From the NCBI GenBank assembly GCA_024123955.1, contig CP099652.1, positions 4,278,001 to 4,342,000 on the forward strand: a stretch of 64,000 bases of DNA. Reading direction: 5' to 3'. Below, in pieces: positions 45,223 through 53,365 of the stretch. The notes beneath the pieces are model-generated. The model was not told the DNA's origin. It did not search any database and was given only the letters and a program-made list of their open reading frames with translations. Made by a program: the position numbers and the translations under genes. Every line of letters starts with the position of its first letter. The stretch's first letter is position 1. The DNA comes from Oxalobacteraceae bacterium OTU3CINTB1. Its GTDB lineage: Bacteria; Pseudomonadota; Gammaproteobacteria; Burkholderiales; Burkholderiaceae_D.

Positions 45223-46254
45223 CTACTCCGCCTTGCGCGAAAACCGCTTGGCCTGCCGCGACGGCATCTGCTCGTTCAAGAACGCCACCGTCACATCCAC
45301 GGTCGGCTGCAGCCACGGATCGAACAACCAGAACGAATGCGGCGTATCCGGCAGCAGCACCACCTTGCTCGGCACGCGCAGTTGCGTCATCTTCTCGACC
45401 ATCTCCTCCCGGCCAACCGCGAAGCGCGGCTGCGCGCTGCCGATGAACAGCACCGGCGGCATGCTCGAATTCACATACTGGATCGGCGACGCCTCTCGCC
45501 ACAACGCCGCCTTCTCCGCATAGCGCCCGCCGAACCAGTACCCGGCCGCCGACACCGGCTTCTTCGGATCGTCCTCATTGACCCGCGCCGCCTCGGACGT
45601 AAAATCGGACAAGCCATCGATATTGACCACCGCCTGCACCGCGCTGGACACATCGCTGGTCGCCGCCCCCGGGTCGAACTGGTTCATATGTCCGGTCACC
45701 CCGGCAAGGCTGGCGATCTGCCCGCCGGCCGAGCCGCCCGCCAGCGCGATGCGCCGGGGATCGAGCCCATACTCGCCGGCGTGCTCGCGCACCCAGCGCA
45801 CCGCCGCGCGCACGTCGTGCACCGCCGCCGGATACATCGCCTCCCCCGCCAGCCGGTAGGAGACCGTGACCGACGCGTAGCCATTGCGCGCCAGCCGCAA
45901 CGCCATCGGCACGAACTCCGAGCGGAAACCGGAACGCCAGCCACCGCCATGCACAAATACCACCACCGGCAAATCCTGCTTGGCGTTCGTCGGCAGATAC
46001 ATATCCAACTTCAGACAATGCGTACCGTATTGAATATACGTCTGGTCGGCCACCACCCGCACATCGGCCGGCACGCCGGCGCTGGCGATGCGGATCGCCG
46101 GATACTTGGGCGCCAGTTTCTCGTAGGTGTGCTGCGCGTCGTAAGTGTTGGTGGGGTCCGGCGTCGGCTCGACGCAGTCCTCGGCGGCATGCACCGCGCC
46201 ATGCATCACCAGCGCGGCGCAAGCGGCCGCTAATATGCGAAAACCGCGCATCAT
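45223..46254 (-). CDS. Exported alpha/beta hydrolase (carboxylesterase/lipase-like)
   Basis: A 343-residue secreted hydrolase with a signal peptide (ILAAACAALVMHGAVHAA). The oxyanion motif is HGGGW, the nucleophile elbow GGSAGG with Ser at about 175, and the likely catalytic His is in LLPDTPHSF. This is the BD-FAE/HSL-like layout. ATG 46254 overlaps the stop of the acyl-CoA dehydrogenase upstream (ATGA), so it is co-transcribed with the two dehydrogenases and may free an acyl substrate for them. Confidence 0.78.
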   Translation of the reverse strand: MMRGFRILAAACAALVMHGAVHAAEDCVEPTPDPTNTYDAQHTYEKLAPKYPAIRIASAGVPADVRVVADQTYIQYGTHCLKLDMYLPTNAKQDLPVVVFVHGGGWRSGFRSEFVPMALRLARNGYASVTVSYRLAGEAMYPAAVHDVRAAVRWVREHAGEYGLDPRRIALAGGSAGGQIASLAGVTGHMNQFDPGAATSDVSSAVQAVVNIDGLSDFTSEAARVNEDDPKKPVSAAGYWFGGRYAEKAALWREASPIQYVNSSMPPVLFIGSAQPRFAVGREEMVEKMTQLRVPSKVVLLPDTPHSFWLFDPWLQPTVDVTVAFLNEQMPSRQAKRFSRKAE

Positions 46255-47390
46255 GAATGCTGCCCAAACCCGCGTTGCGCGATAAACCGTTCCAGGTGGT
46301 GATCGACATCGCCGAGCGTCGCCTCGATCGTCGTCAGGCGCTTGAAGTGGTGCGCCGCCGGCAGCTCGTCGGTCACGCCCATGCCGCCGTGCAGTTGCAC
46401 CGACTGTTGGCCGATAAATTTGGCCGCGTGCCCGATGCGCACTTTGGCCGCCGACACCACGCGGCGCCGCTCCTCGATGTCGCCGCAGGACATGCGCGCC
46501 GCCGCCAGCATCGCCATCGAACGCGCCTGCTCCAGGTGGATGTACATGTCGGCCATGCGGTGCTGAACCGCCTGAAAGCTGCCGATCGGCGTGCCGAACT
46601 GCTTGCGTGTCTTCATATATTCCAAGGTGGCGGCGAACAGCGCGTCCATCACGCCCAGCGCCTCGGCGCACAGCAAAGTTGTGCCGTAATCGGCCGCCTC
46701 GTCGAGCATCTCGCAACCGCCGCCCAATTTACTGAGCAGCGCCGATGCCGGCACCGCCACATGGCTGAACTGCACGGTGGCCGCGCGCAGGCCGTCGATG
46801 GTGCGGTAGTCGCGCACCGTCACGCCGGGGGTGTCGGCACGCACCACGAACAGGCTGATACCGTTGGCGTCGCGCTGGGCGCCCGCGCTGCGGGCCGAGA
46901 CGATCAATGCGTCGGCCTGGCCGCCGTGGATCACCACCGTTTTGGTGCCGTCGATGCGATAGCCTTCGCCGTTGATGCCGGCGATGGTCTTGATGTCGGC
47001 CAGGTCGTGGCGCGATTGTTTTTCACCCAGCGCGCAGGCCAGTTTAAGTTCGCCCTTGGCGACATCCTCCAGCAGGCGGTGCTGGTTGCCCGCCAACGCC
47101 AGGAAGCGCGCACCCCATACGGTGGAAAAATACGGCTCGACCACCAGGCCGCGCCCCAGCTCCTGCATCACCACCAGCATGTCGACGGCGTTGCCATCGA
47201 ATCCCCCCTGCGCCTCCGGCACGGGCAAGGCCAGCATCCCCAATTCGGTCAGCGTGTTCCAGGCGACGTCCGAAACGCCAGTCGCCGAGTGGACGATGCG
47301 CTTGCGGACGTCGAACCCGTAGTCCTTGTCGATCCAGCGGCGCAGGGCATCGGCGAACTGCAGCTGCTCTTCTTTAAAATTGAAATCCAT
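46251..47390 (-). CDS. Acyl-CoA dehydrogenase, second subunit type
   Basis: A 379-residue flavoenzyme of the acyl-CoA dehydrogenase family: N-terminal helical domain (FKEEQLQFADALRRWIDKDY), mid-domain VIHGGQADALIVSA, and the C-terminal QLHGGMGVTDELPAAHHFKR. It is paired with another dehydrogenase 9 bases upstream. Such pairs are known to form mixed tetramers in steroid side-chain breakdown (FadE26/27 type); a similar role here is only inferred. Confidence 0.82.
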   Translation of the reverse strand: MDFNFKEEQLQFADALRRWIDKDYGFDVRKRIVHSATGVSDVAWNTLTELGMLALPVPEAQGGFDGNAVDMLVVMQELGRGLVVEPYFSTVWGARFLALAGNQHRLLEDVAKGELKLACALGEKQSRHDLADIKTIAGINGEGYRIDGTKTVVIHGGQADALIVSARSAGAQRDANGISLFVVRADTPGVTVRDYRTIDGLRAATVQFSHVAVPASALLSKLGGGCEMLDEAADYGTTLLCAEALGVMDALFAATLEYMKTRKQFGTPIGSFQAVQHRMADMYIHLEQARSMAMLAAARMSCGDIEERRRVVSAAKVRIGHAAKFIGQQSVQLHGGMGVTDELPAAHHFKRLTTIEATLGDVDHHLERFIAQRGFGQHS

Positions 47391-47399
47391 GCCGTTCCC

Positions 47400-48590
47400 T
47401 CACAGTCCCAGGATCATCTGGGTGATGATGTTCTTCTGTATCTCGTTGCTGCCGCCGTAGATCGACGTTTTGCGGAAATTGAAGTAGTAGGCCGCCAGCG
47501 GCGCGGCGGCGTCGTCGCCGGTGACGGCGTGGTCGGACCGGCCTTCCAGGTAGTCGGTGTCGAAGGCGAAGGCGTCCGGCCCTAGCGCTTCGACCATCAA
47601 CTCGGTCAGCATCTGCTGGATCTCGGTGCCGCGCACCTTCAGCAGCGACGCCTCCGGTCCCGGCGTGTGCGATTCGCGCGTGATCACGCGCAGCACCGTC
47701 GTCTCCAGCGCCATCAGCTCGATCTCGAGGTTGGCGACCTTGGCGGCGAACACCGGGTCCTGCAGCAACGGCTTGCCGTGCTTGAAGTGCTCGGACGCGA
47801 TCTTCTTCAGGAACAGCAACTCGCGCTTGGAGCGGCCGACGGCGGCGATGCCGGTGCGCTCGTGGCCCAGCAGGTATTTGGCGTAGGTCCAGCCCTTGTT
47901 TTCCTGGCCGATCAGGTTCTGCACCGGCACCTTGACGTTGTCGAAGAAAACCTCGTTCACCTCGTGGTCCTCGTCGAGCATGATGATCGGACGCACGGTG
48001 ATGCCCGGCGAGTCCATGTCGATCAGCAGGAAGGAGATGCCCTCCTGTTTGCGCACGGTGCTGTCGGTGCGCACCAGGCAGAAGATCATGTCGGCGTGCT
48101 GGGCCAGCGTGGTCCAGGTCTTCTGGCCGTTGACGATGTAGTGGTCGCCCACGCGCTCGGCGGTGGTCTTGAGCGACGCCAGGTCCGAGCCGGAACCGGG
48201 TTCCGAGTAGCCCTGGCACCACCAGTCCTCGCAATTGAGGATGCGCGGCAGGTAGTAGGCTTTCTGCGCGTCGTTACCGAAGGCCATGATGACCGGCGCC
48301 ACCATGTTGACGCCAAACGGCAGGATCGGCGGCGTGCCGGCGCGGCCGCACTCCTCTTCCCAGATGTGGCGCTGCGTCTGCGTCCAGCCGGGGCCGCCAT
48401 ATTCGACCGGCCACGACGGCGCGGCCCAGCCCTGGTTGGCGACGATCTGGTGCCAGCGCACGTAATCGCGGCGTCCCAGGCGGAGATGGTTGCGCACCTT
48501 CTTTTGCAAGTCGGCCGGGAGGTTGGCGTCGAGGAAAGCCCGCACCATGTCGCGGAAAGCCAAGTCCGCCGCCGTGTAATTCAAATCCAT
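47400..48590 (-). CDS. Acyl-CoA dehydrogenase, first subunit type
   Basis: A 396-residue dehydrogenase. Recognisable parts: QGYSEPGSGSDLASLKT (flavin and substrate contact region), NGQKTWTTLAQHADM, and the C-terminal YGGSNEIQKNIITQMILG. ATG 48590 has GGAGA in place; the longer frame to 48623 lacks conserved sequence. First gene of a three-gene operon. Confidence 0.85.
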   Translation of the reverse strand: MDLNYTAADLAFRDMVRAFLDANLPADLQKKVRNHLRLGRRDYVRWHQIVANQGWAAPSWPVEYGGPGWTQTQRHIWEEECGRAGTPPILPFGVNMVAPVIMAFGNDAQKAYYLPRILNCEDWWCQGYSEPGSGSDLASLKTTAERVGDHYIVNGQKTWTTLAQHADMIFCLVRTDSTVRKQEGISFLLIDMDSPGITVRPIIMLDEDHEVNEVFFDNVKVPVQNLIGQENKGWTYAKYLLGHERTGIAAVGRSKRELLFLKKIASEHFKHGKPLLQDPVFAAKVANLEIELMALETTVLRVITRESHTPGPEASLLKVRGTEIQQMLTELMVEALGPDAFAFDTDYLEGRSDHAVTGDDAAAPLAAYYFNFRKTSIYGGSNEIQKNIITQMILGL

Positions 48591-48701
48591 GCTGTCTCCA
48601 TGTGGTTCGCCGCTGAAAAGCACGACCGTTCAAATAATTCTACCGCAATATGCAATGCGCACGTGCCCATTTACATAGGGCGACAGAATCGGCGGCTTTG
48701 T

Positions 48702-49160
48702 TCACTTTACCGTGATTTTCTTTACTACCGTGTGGGCAGCCGTTAACACATGGCCTGCGTGATCGTGCGGCAGCATCGGCGCGACCGCCTTGCCGCTGGC
48801 TTTTTCGACCAGCAGCGAATGCGGCTCGCCGCTGGCGAACAGATGGCGTTCGCCCCATTGGCGCAGCGCCACCACCACCGGAAACAGGCTCTCCCCCTTC
48901 GGCGTGAGCACGTATTGCTGGTACGAAGTGCCGTCCGACGCCGGCTGGACTGTCAGCACACCCTGCTCGACCAGCGCGCTCAGCCGGTCCGACAGGATGT
49001 TCTTGGCCACGCCCAGGTTGCGCTGGAAGTCGCTGAAGCGGCTGATGCCATCGAAGGCGTCGCGCACGATGAGCATCGACCAGCGGTCGCCGACCAGGTC
49101 CAGCGAGCGGGCCACCGGACAGGCGTCATCCTGCATCGACTTGCGTTTTGCCATGGGCAT
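48702..49160 (-). CDS. HxlR-family transcription regulator
   Basis: A 152-residue MarR/HxlR-type winged-helix regulator: CPVARSLDLVGDRWSMLIVR, then RFSDFQRNLGVAKNILSDRL and the wing YVLTPKGESLFPVV. The N-terminal Cys (DDACPVAR) is typical of HxlR redox- or quinone-sensing members. Divergent from an MFS exporter, which it probably controls. ATG 49160 or 49154. Confidence 0.85.
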   Translation of the reverse strand: MPMAKRKSMQDDACPVARSLDLVGDRWSMLIVRDAFDGISRFSDFQRNLGVAKNILSDRLSALVEQGVLTVQPASDGTSYQQYVLTPKGESLFPVVVALRQWGERHLFASGEPHSLLVEKASGKAVAPMLPHDHAGHVLTAAHTVVKKITVK

Positions 49161-49177
49161 GTCCTCGAATTCTTTGG

Positions 49178-49233
49178 TTGCATTTTAAAACTAGAATGAC
49201 TAGACTTCAACTGGTTTTGTTTTGCAACCAGTT
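49178..49233. promoter_or_regulatory. Overlapping divergent promoters and operator of hxlR-MFS pair
   Basis: Rightward: TTGCAT (49178), 17 bases, TAGACT (49201). Leftward: TTGAAG (49210-49205), 17 bases, TAAAAT (49187-49182). The two promoters face each other in the same 35 bp. An inverted repeat AACTGG/CCAGTT (49209-49214 and 49228-49233) overlaps the leftward -35 box and is the best operator candidate for the HxlR protein. Confidence 0.55.
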
Positions 49234-49244
49234 TAGAGGCCACG

Positions 49245-50492
49245 ATGCATTCCCCATCCCGCTCCATCCAAGGCTCCATGCCCCGTCCGTTGGTCGCGTT
49301 GTTCGCCTGCGCCAGCGGGCTCAGCGTAGCCAACGTCTACTACGCCCAGCCGCTGCTCGACGCGCTGGCCGCCGATTTCGCCATAGGCCGGGCCGCCATC
49401 GGCGGCGTCATCACCGTCACGCAGGTCGGCAGCGTGCTCGCCCTGCTGTTGCTGGTGCCGCTGGGCGACCTGCTGCCGCGCCGGCGTCTGATGCTGGCGC
49501 AACTGGTGGCGTTGACGGTCGCACTCGCCGGCGTCAGCCTGGCGTCGAACGCTGCGGCGCTGATGATGGGTATGCTGGCGGTCGGCCTGCTGGGCACGGC
49601 CATGACGCAAGGCCTGATCGCTTACGCCGCCAGCGCCTCGGCAGAATCAGAGCGCGGCCGCGTGGTGGGCGCCGCGCAGGGCGGCGTGGTGGCCGGGTTG
49701 CTGCTGGCGCGTGCATTGGCCGGACTGATTGCCGACATCGCCGGCTGGCGCGCCGTGTACGCCAGTTCGGCGCTGGCCATGATCGCGATGGCGGCGCTGC
49801 TGTGGCGCACATTGCCCGTGCTGCCCGCGGCGGCGCGGCCGCTGCCCTATGCGCAGTTGATCGGCTCGATGTTCACCTTGTTGCGGCGCAACCGCGTGCT
49901 ACAGGTGCGCGGCACGATCGCCATGCTGATGTTCGCCGCGTTCGGCATCCTGTGGAGCGCGCTGGTGCTGCCGCTCAGCGCGCCGCCGTACAATTACTCG
50001 CATACGGCCATCGGCGCGTTCGGGCTGGTGGGCTTGGCCGGCACGCTGGCCGCGTCGCGCGCGGGACGGTGGGCGGATCGCGGCTGGGCGCAAAAGACCA
50101 GCTGCGGCGGGCTGCTGCTGTTATTGCTATCGTGGTTGCCGCTCTGGCTGTTCGGCGTCAGCAGCGGCTCGCTTGCGGTGGCGGCACTGGTCATCGGCAT
50201 CCTGGCGCTGGACCTTGGCGTGCAGGCGCTGCAGGTGACCAATCAAATTTTGATTTTCCGCGCCAGTTCGGCGGCGCACAGCCGGCTGGTGGGCTGCTAC
50301 ATGTTGTTCTACGCGGTGGGCAGCGGCAGCGGCGCGATCGCCGCGACGTCGATGTACGAGGTAGCCGGCTGGACCGGCGTGTGCCTGCTGGGTGGCGCCG
50401 TCAGCGCGGCCGCCCTGCTGTTCTGGGCCGCGACTCTGCGCCAACCGCAATGCAACCCACAGGGTCAGTGCCGACATTCGGACACGAACTGA
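49245..50492 (+). CDS. MFS exporter with repeat-derived C-terminus
   Basis: A 415-residue major facilitator with about 12 membrane helices, resembling drug or metabolite exporters (FACASGLSVANVYYAQPLLD at the front; LGDLLPRRRLM in the first conserved loop). The last nine residues (GQCRHSDTN) and the stop codon lie inside the inverted repeat that starts at 50462, so the natural end may have been altered by that insertion. Likely regulated by the HxlR protein next to it. Confidence 0.82.
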   Translation: MHSPSRSIQGSMPRPLVALFACASGLSVANVYYAQPLLDALAADFAIGRAAIGGVITVTQVGSVLALLLLVPLGDLLPRRRLMLAQLVALTVALAGVSLASNAAALMMGMLAVGLLGTAMTQGLIAYAASASAESERGRVVGAAQGGVVAGLLLARALAGLIADIAGWRAVYASSALAMIAMAALLWRTLPVLPAAARPLPYAQLIGSMFTLLRRNRVLQVRGTIAMLMFAAFGILWSALVLPLSAPPYNYSHTAIGAFGLVGLAGTLAASRAGRWADRGWAQKTSCGGLLLLLLSWLPLWLFGVSSGSLAVAALVIGILALDLGVQALQVTNQILIFRASSAAHSRLVGCYMLFYAVGSGSGAIAATSMYEVAGWTGVCLLGGAVSAAALLFWAATLRQPQCNPQGQCRHSDTN

Positions 50493-50537
50493 ACGACATT
50501 GCTGTTGTGCTCGTGTCCGAAAGTCGGCACTGACCCC
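50462..50537. repeat. Inverted repeat, CGGACACGA family, copy 1
   Basis: Arms of 26-27 bases at 50462-50487 and 50511-50537 are complementary with one mismatch (GGGTCAGTGCCGAC core outside, CGGACACGA inside), around a 23-base loop. A related element with the same inner core and outer GGGGTCA is at 61029-61201. The layout is like REP or MITE elements. No transposase is present in the window. Confidence 0.75.
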
Positions 50538-50547
50538 AGGGGTTTAT

Positions 50548-52371
50548 TTACTTCATCGTGTACGTTTGGGGCGCCGTGTCGACCGCGTAGTTATTGGCCG
50601 CGTCCCAGTACGTGAAGCTGTAGCGGACCACGTCGCCGATCTTCAGGCCGCTGGCGGTGTAGCTGTTGGCGCCGCCACTTTGCGTCATGCGGACATTCAT
50701 CTGGCCGCCGCCGTTGACGGTGTAGTGCACGTCGGCCCAGGACGAGGAGTTCCAACCGAACTTCAACATCGTCGCGCTGGTCTGGGTGACGGCTGGCGTG
50801 GGCGTAGGCGTTGGCGTTGGAGTTGGCGTCGGGGTTGGAGTTGGTGTCGGCGTTGGTGTCGGCGTTGGTGTCGGCGTCGGGGTCGGGGTCGGGGTCGGCA
50901 CGCCGGTATCCCAGATGATGTCGTCGATCGCCATCTGGAAGGCGGCAGTCGGCAAGGCCGTGCTGTCGCTGGCGATCTGGAACACGTCCGCCACCGATTG
51001 CAGCGCGACCAGCGGACCGGCCAGGTCGGCCACCGGGATGGTGGCGGTGCCCCAATCGCCGTTGCGCACCAGGCCGTAGGTGGTGGCGTTGGCCGGGAAC
51101 TTGACCGAGTGCTGGTTGGTGTAGGTGTCGCCGATGCCGATCGTGAAGGCGACGTTGGCCGGGATCTTGATCTTCAGCTTGACGGTGCCGTTGCGGAAGT
51201 TGCTCAGGTCGCGCACGGCGCGCGATTGCACGCTGCCGCCGAACCATTGGCCAGGCGTGTTGTAACTCCACGACATCGAGTTGCTGCCTTCATACGGCGG
51301 CAAGTTGCCGGCCGAGACCGACGCGTTGTTCCATACGAAAATGTCGGACGTGGTGCCGGCCACCAGCTTGTTGTTGACCACAGTGTTGTCGGTGAACACG
51401 CCGAACTTGCCCACTTCCGGCACGGTCTGGTTGCCGAGTTTGACCGAGCCCTTGCCGTCCAACTGGTAGACGCGCACATAGTCGACGTACATCGTGCCCG
51501 GCAGCGGCGCGGTCACTTGCGCCGGCGCGGCGGCGTCGGTGAAGTTGCCGCCGACAGCCAGGTTGAACAGCAGGTAGAACGGCGCCTGCAGCGCGGTCGA
51601 GTTGACCGGCAGCGGGCCGTTGTACATATCGTGTTCGACGCCGTTGTCGACCACCGTGAAGCGCATCTGCGATTCGGTCCAGTAGAAGCGGTAGACGACG
51701 AAGCGGTTGGCCAGCGACTGGCCCGGCACGTACCAGCTCTTGGTCTGCCACGCGGTCGAGGCGGCGCAGCTTTCGTTGCCCGGCACGCAGGCGGCCTGCT
51801 GCCAGGTGATCACGTTGGAGGCGGTGAAGTTGTCGATGCCCGGCGTCGGCGAGGCGGAGGCCCGGCTGCTGGCCTTGTGCCCCATTTCCATGATGTCGAT
51901 CTCGCCTTTGCGCGGCCACGCCTGTGGGCTGGTGCCCAGCATCCACGCGGCCGGCCACAGGCCGATGCCGAGCGGCGGCGTGGCGATGCGCGTCTCGATC
52001 ATGCCGTACTGCACCTGCACCTTGTTGGCCGAATCGATTTTGCCGGAGGTGAAGACGTTGCTGCCGATGGTCTGGTTCTGCGCCTTGATCGCCAGCGCGC
52101 GCGTGGCCGACTCGAACGGCACGTTGACGATGGAGAGGTTGTTGGGGCTGTAGTATTCCAGCTCCTGGTTGCCGTAGCCGCACAGGCCGATCTGGCAGCC
52201 GTTGCCGTCGTAGGTGTTCCACAGGCTCGTGTTCAGCGTCGGACCATTGAATTCCTCGGACCACAACAGCGCGCCGATGACGGGACTGGTGACGCTGGCC
52301 GACACCGGCGCGCCGTACGCCAGCACGATGCTGGTGGCGACGGCGGACAGAACGAATTTCTGTTTATTCAC
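50548..52371 (-). CDS. GH16 beta-glucanase with CBM56-like C-terminal module
   Basis: A 607-residue secreted enzyme starting at GTG with GAGGAG upstream and a signal peptide ending VSAS. The GH16 catalytic domain (about 35-325) has the active site E157-I-D159-I-M-E162. A middle carbohydrate-binding-like beta domain (about 330-490) follows. A Pro-Thr linker of about 17 dipeptides joins the C-terminal module (FGWNSSSWADVHYTVNGGGQ) typical of CBM56, a beta-1,3-glucan binder. It probably cleaves laminarin-like or fungal wall glucans. Confidence 0.88.
   Translation of the reverse strand: MNKQKFVLSAVATSIVLAYGAPVSASVTSPVIGALLWSEEFNGPTLNTSLWNTYDGNGCQIGLCGYGNQELEYYSPNNLSIVNVPFESATRALAIKAQNQTIGSNVFTSGKIDSANKVQVQYGMIETRIATPPLGIGLWPAAWMLGTSPQAWPRKGEIDIMEMGHKASSRASASPTPGIDNFTASNVITWQQAACVPGNESCAASTAWQTKSWYVPGQSLANRFVVYRFYWTESQMRFTVVDNGVEHDMYNGPLPVNSTALQAPFYLLFNLAVGGNFTDAAAPAQVTAPLPGTMYVDYVRVYQLDGKGSVKLGNQTVPEVGKFGVFTDNTVVNNKLVAGTTSDIFVWNNASVSAGNLPPYEGSNSMSWSYNTPGQWFGGSVQSRAVRDLSNFRNGTVKLKIKIPANVAFTIGIGDTYTNQHSVKFPANATTYGLVRNGDWGTATIPVADLAGPLVALQSVADVFQIASDSTALPTAAFQMAIDDIIWDTGVPTPTPTPTPTPTPTPTPTPTPTPTPTPTPTPTPTPAVTQTSATMLKFGWNSSSWADVHYTVNGGGQMNVRMTQSGGANSYTASGLKIGDVVRYSFTYWDAANNYAVDTAPQTYTMK
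50794..50892. repeat. Hexanucleotide tandem array encoding the Pro-Thr linker
   Basis: About 17 six-base units (GGCGTT/GGAGTT/GGTGTC variants on the plus strand) code the alternating Pro-Thr linker of the GH16 enzyme. Such arrays can gain or lose units by slippage without breaking the frame. Confidence 0.75.
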
Positions 52372-52600
52372 AATGACTCCTCGTATCGATACTTCCTCAA
52401 ATTCGAACCGGACAATGATCCGGCCCGCTCCATGCCGGCACGGTCGGTGTCGGCGCTTGCGTTGCGGCGAGAGGGAAAGGACGCGGCGCCGTCTTCAAAA
52501 AAAGCGGACGCACGGGCGCCTTCGCTACGAGGCGTTTTGCTAGTCACTACAGTCCCCTTGCCGGTCCGGATCGCTGTCCGGACACTATTTCTGAATGGAT

Positions 52601-52656
52601 TTGGAAACGATTCCAATTCCTGCAGAAAATATATTCCGATAAACTTTTTTTGTCAA
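52601..52656 (-). promoter_or_regulatory. Promoter and LacI-type operator of the GH16 gene
   Basis: On the minus strand: perfect -35 TTGACA (52656-52651), 17-base spacer, -10 TATATT (52633-52628), then a 16-base palindrome TTGGAAACGATTCCAA (52616-52601), which would fall at about +5 to +20. That palindrome has the form bound by LacI-family sugar repressors. The leader to the start at 52371 is about 250 bases long. Confidence 0.75.
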
Positions 52657-52759
52657 CGCCAAAGCGCAAACGTGCGCCGGATGATGCGCGTCAAACGCGC
52701 GGTCCGGACACGCACTTATGCTGGCGACTGAGATCAATTTGATCAGCGCGGAGAGTCCG

Positions 52760-53185
52760 ATGTCCAATTTCTACAAGTATTTCAAAGAGAATATGGAGGC
52801 CCTCGGGCTGCCCGGGCCGGACAGCCTGTTTGGCACATTGCAGAGCAGCCTGACCACGCTCACGGTGCTATTGGCGAGCATCGACAAGTTCGGCAAAACG
52901 GCCACCATCGCCGATCTCATCGGAGCCGGCACGCGGCTGGAAAAGCTGGGGATGATCGGTACGCTGTCGGCAGCGTTCTACGCCGGCGCGTGCATCGGCA
53001 GCCTGGCCGTGGCCACAGGGCGGTCGATGTCGGGCGGCGCCAGTGTGGCCGACGTTTTGCTCTATGCGCGCACGCACCATCTGCACCGTCCGTGGCTGGC
53101 GGCGGAACTTTATCGCTCACCGGGGATATACCGGTCCAAGGTGGCGGGCAAGGCGACGCACAAGTACGCGGCCATTCAGAGGTGA
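52760..53185 (+). CDS. Hypothetical protein with a Gly/Ala-rich hydrophobic segment
   Basis: A 141-residue protein; ATG 52760 follows GGAGAG. A soluble N-terminal helical part (NFYKYFKENMEALGL) leads to a Gly/Ala-rich hydrophobic stretch (MIGTLSAAFYAGACIGSLAV) and a basic tail. No family recognised. It shares an upstream region with the GH16 gene and is followed after 5 bases by another small membrane gene. Confidence 0.5.
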   Translation: MSNFYKYFKENMEALGLPGPDSLFGTLQSSLTTLTVLLASIDKFGKTATIADLIGAGTRLEKLGMIGTLSAAFYAGACIGSLAVATGRSMSGGASVADVLLYARTHHLHRPWLAAELYRSPGIYRSKVAGKATHKYAAIQR

Positions 53186-53190
53186 GCGAC

Positions 53191-53361
53191 ATGAGAGACG
53201 ATCTGTTACTGATATTGACCGCGCTGGTGTGCGCCGGCTTCGCGTGGGCGTTCTGGCACTATCTGGGCGAGCAAGGGCTGGGTGCGCTGACGGTGATCGC
53301 GCTGATCGCGCTGGTGGCCGACAACCACCGCCTGCGCCGCCGCCTGCGCGGCAAACCCTGA
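53191..53361 (+). CDS. Small two-helix membrane protein
   Basis: A 56-residue protein with two helices (LLLILTALVCAGFAWAFW; LGALTVIALIALVADN) and an Arg-rich end (RLRRRLRGKP). It starts 5 bases after the preceding stop, so the two are probably one operon. Function unknown. Confidence 0.5.
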   Translation: MRDDLLLILTALVCAGFAWAFWHYLGEQGLGALTVIALIALVADNHRLRRRLRGKP

Positions 53362-53365
53362 TCCC

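Noticed and set aside
50794..50892. Tandem repeat considered as a CRISPR array
   Set aside because: The six-base units have no unique spacers and code in frame for a Pro-Thr linker.
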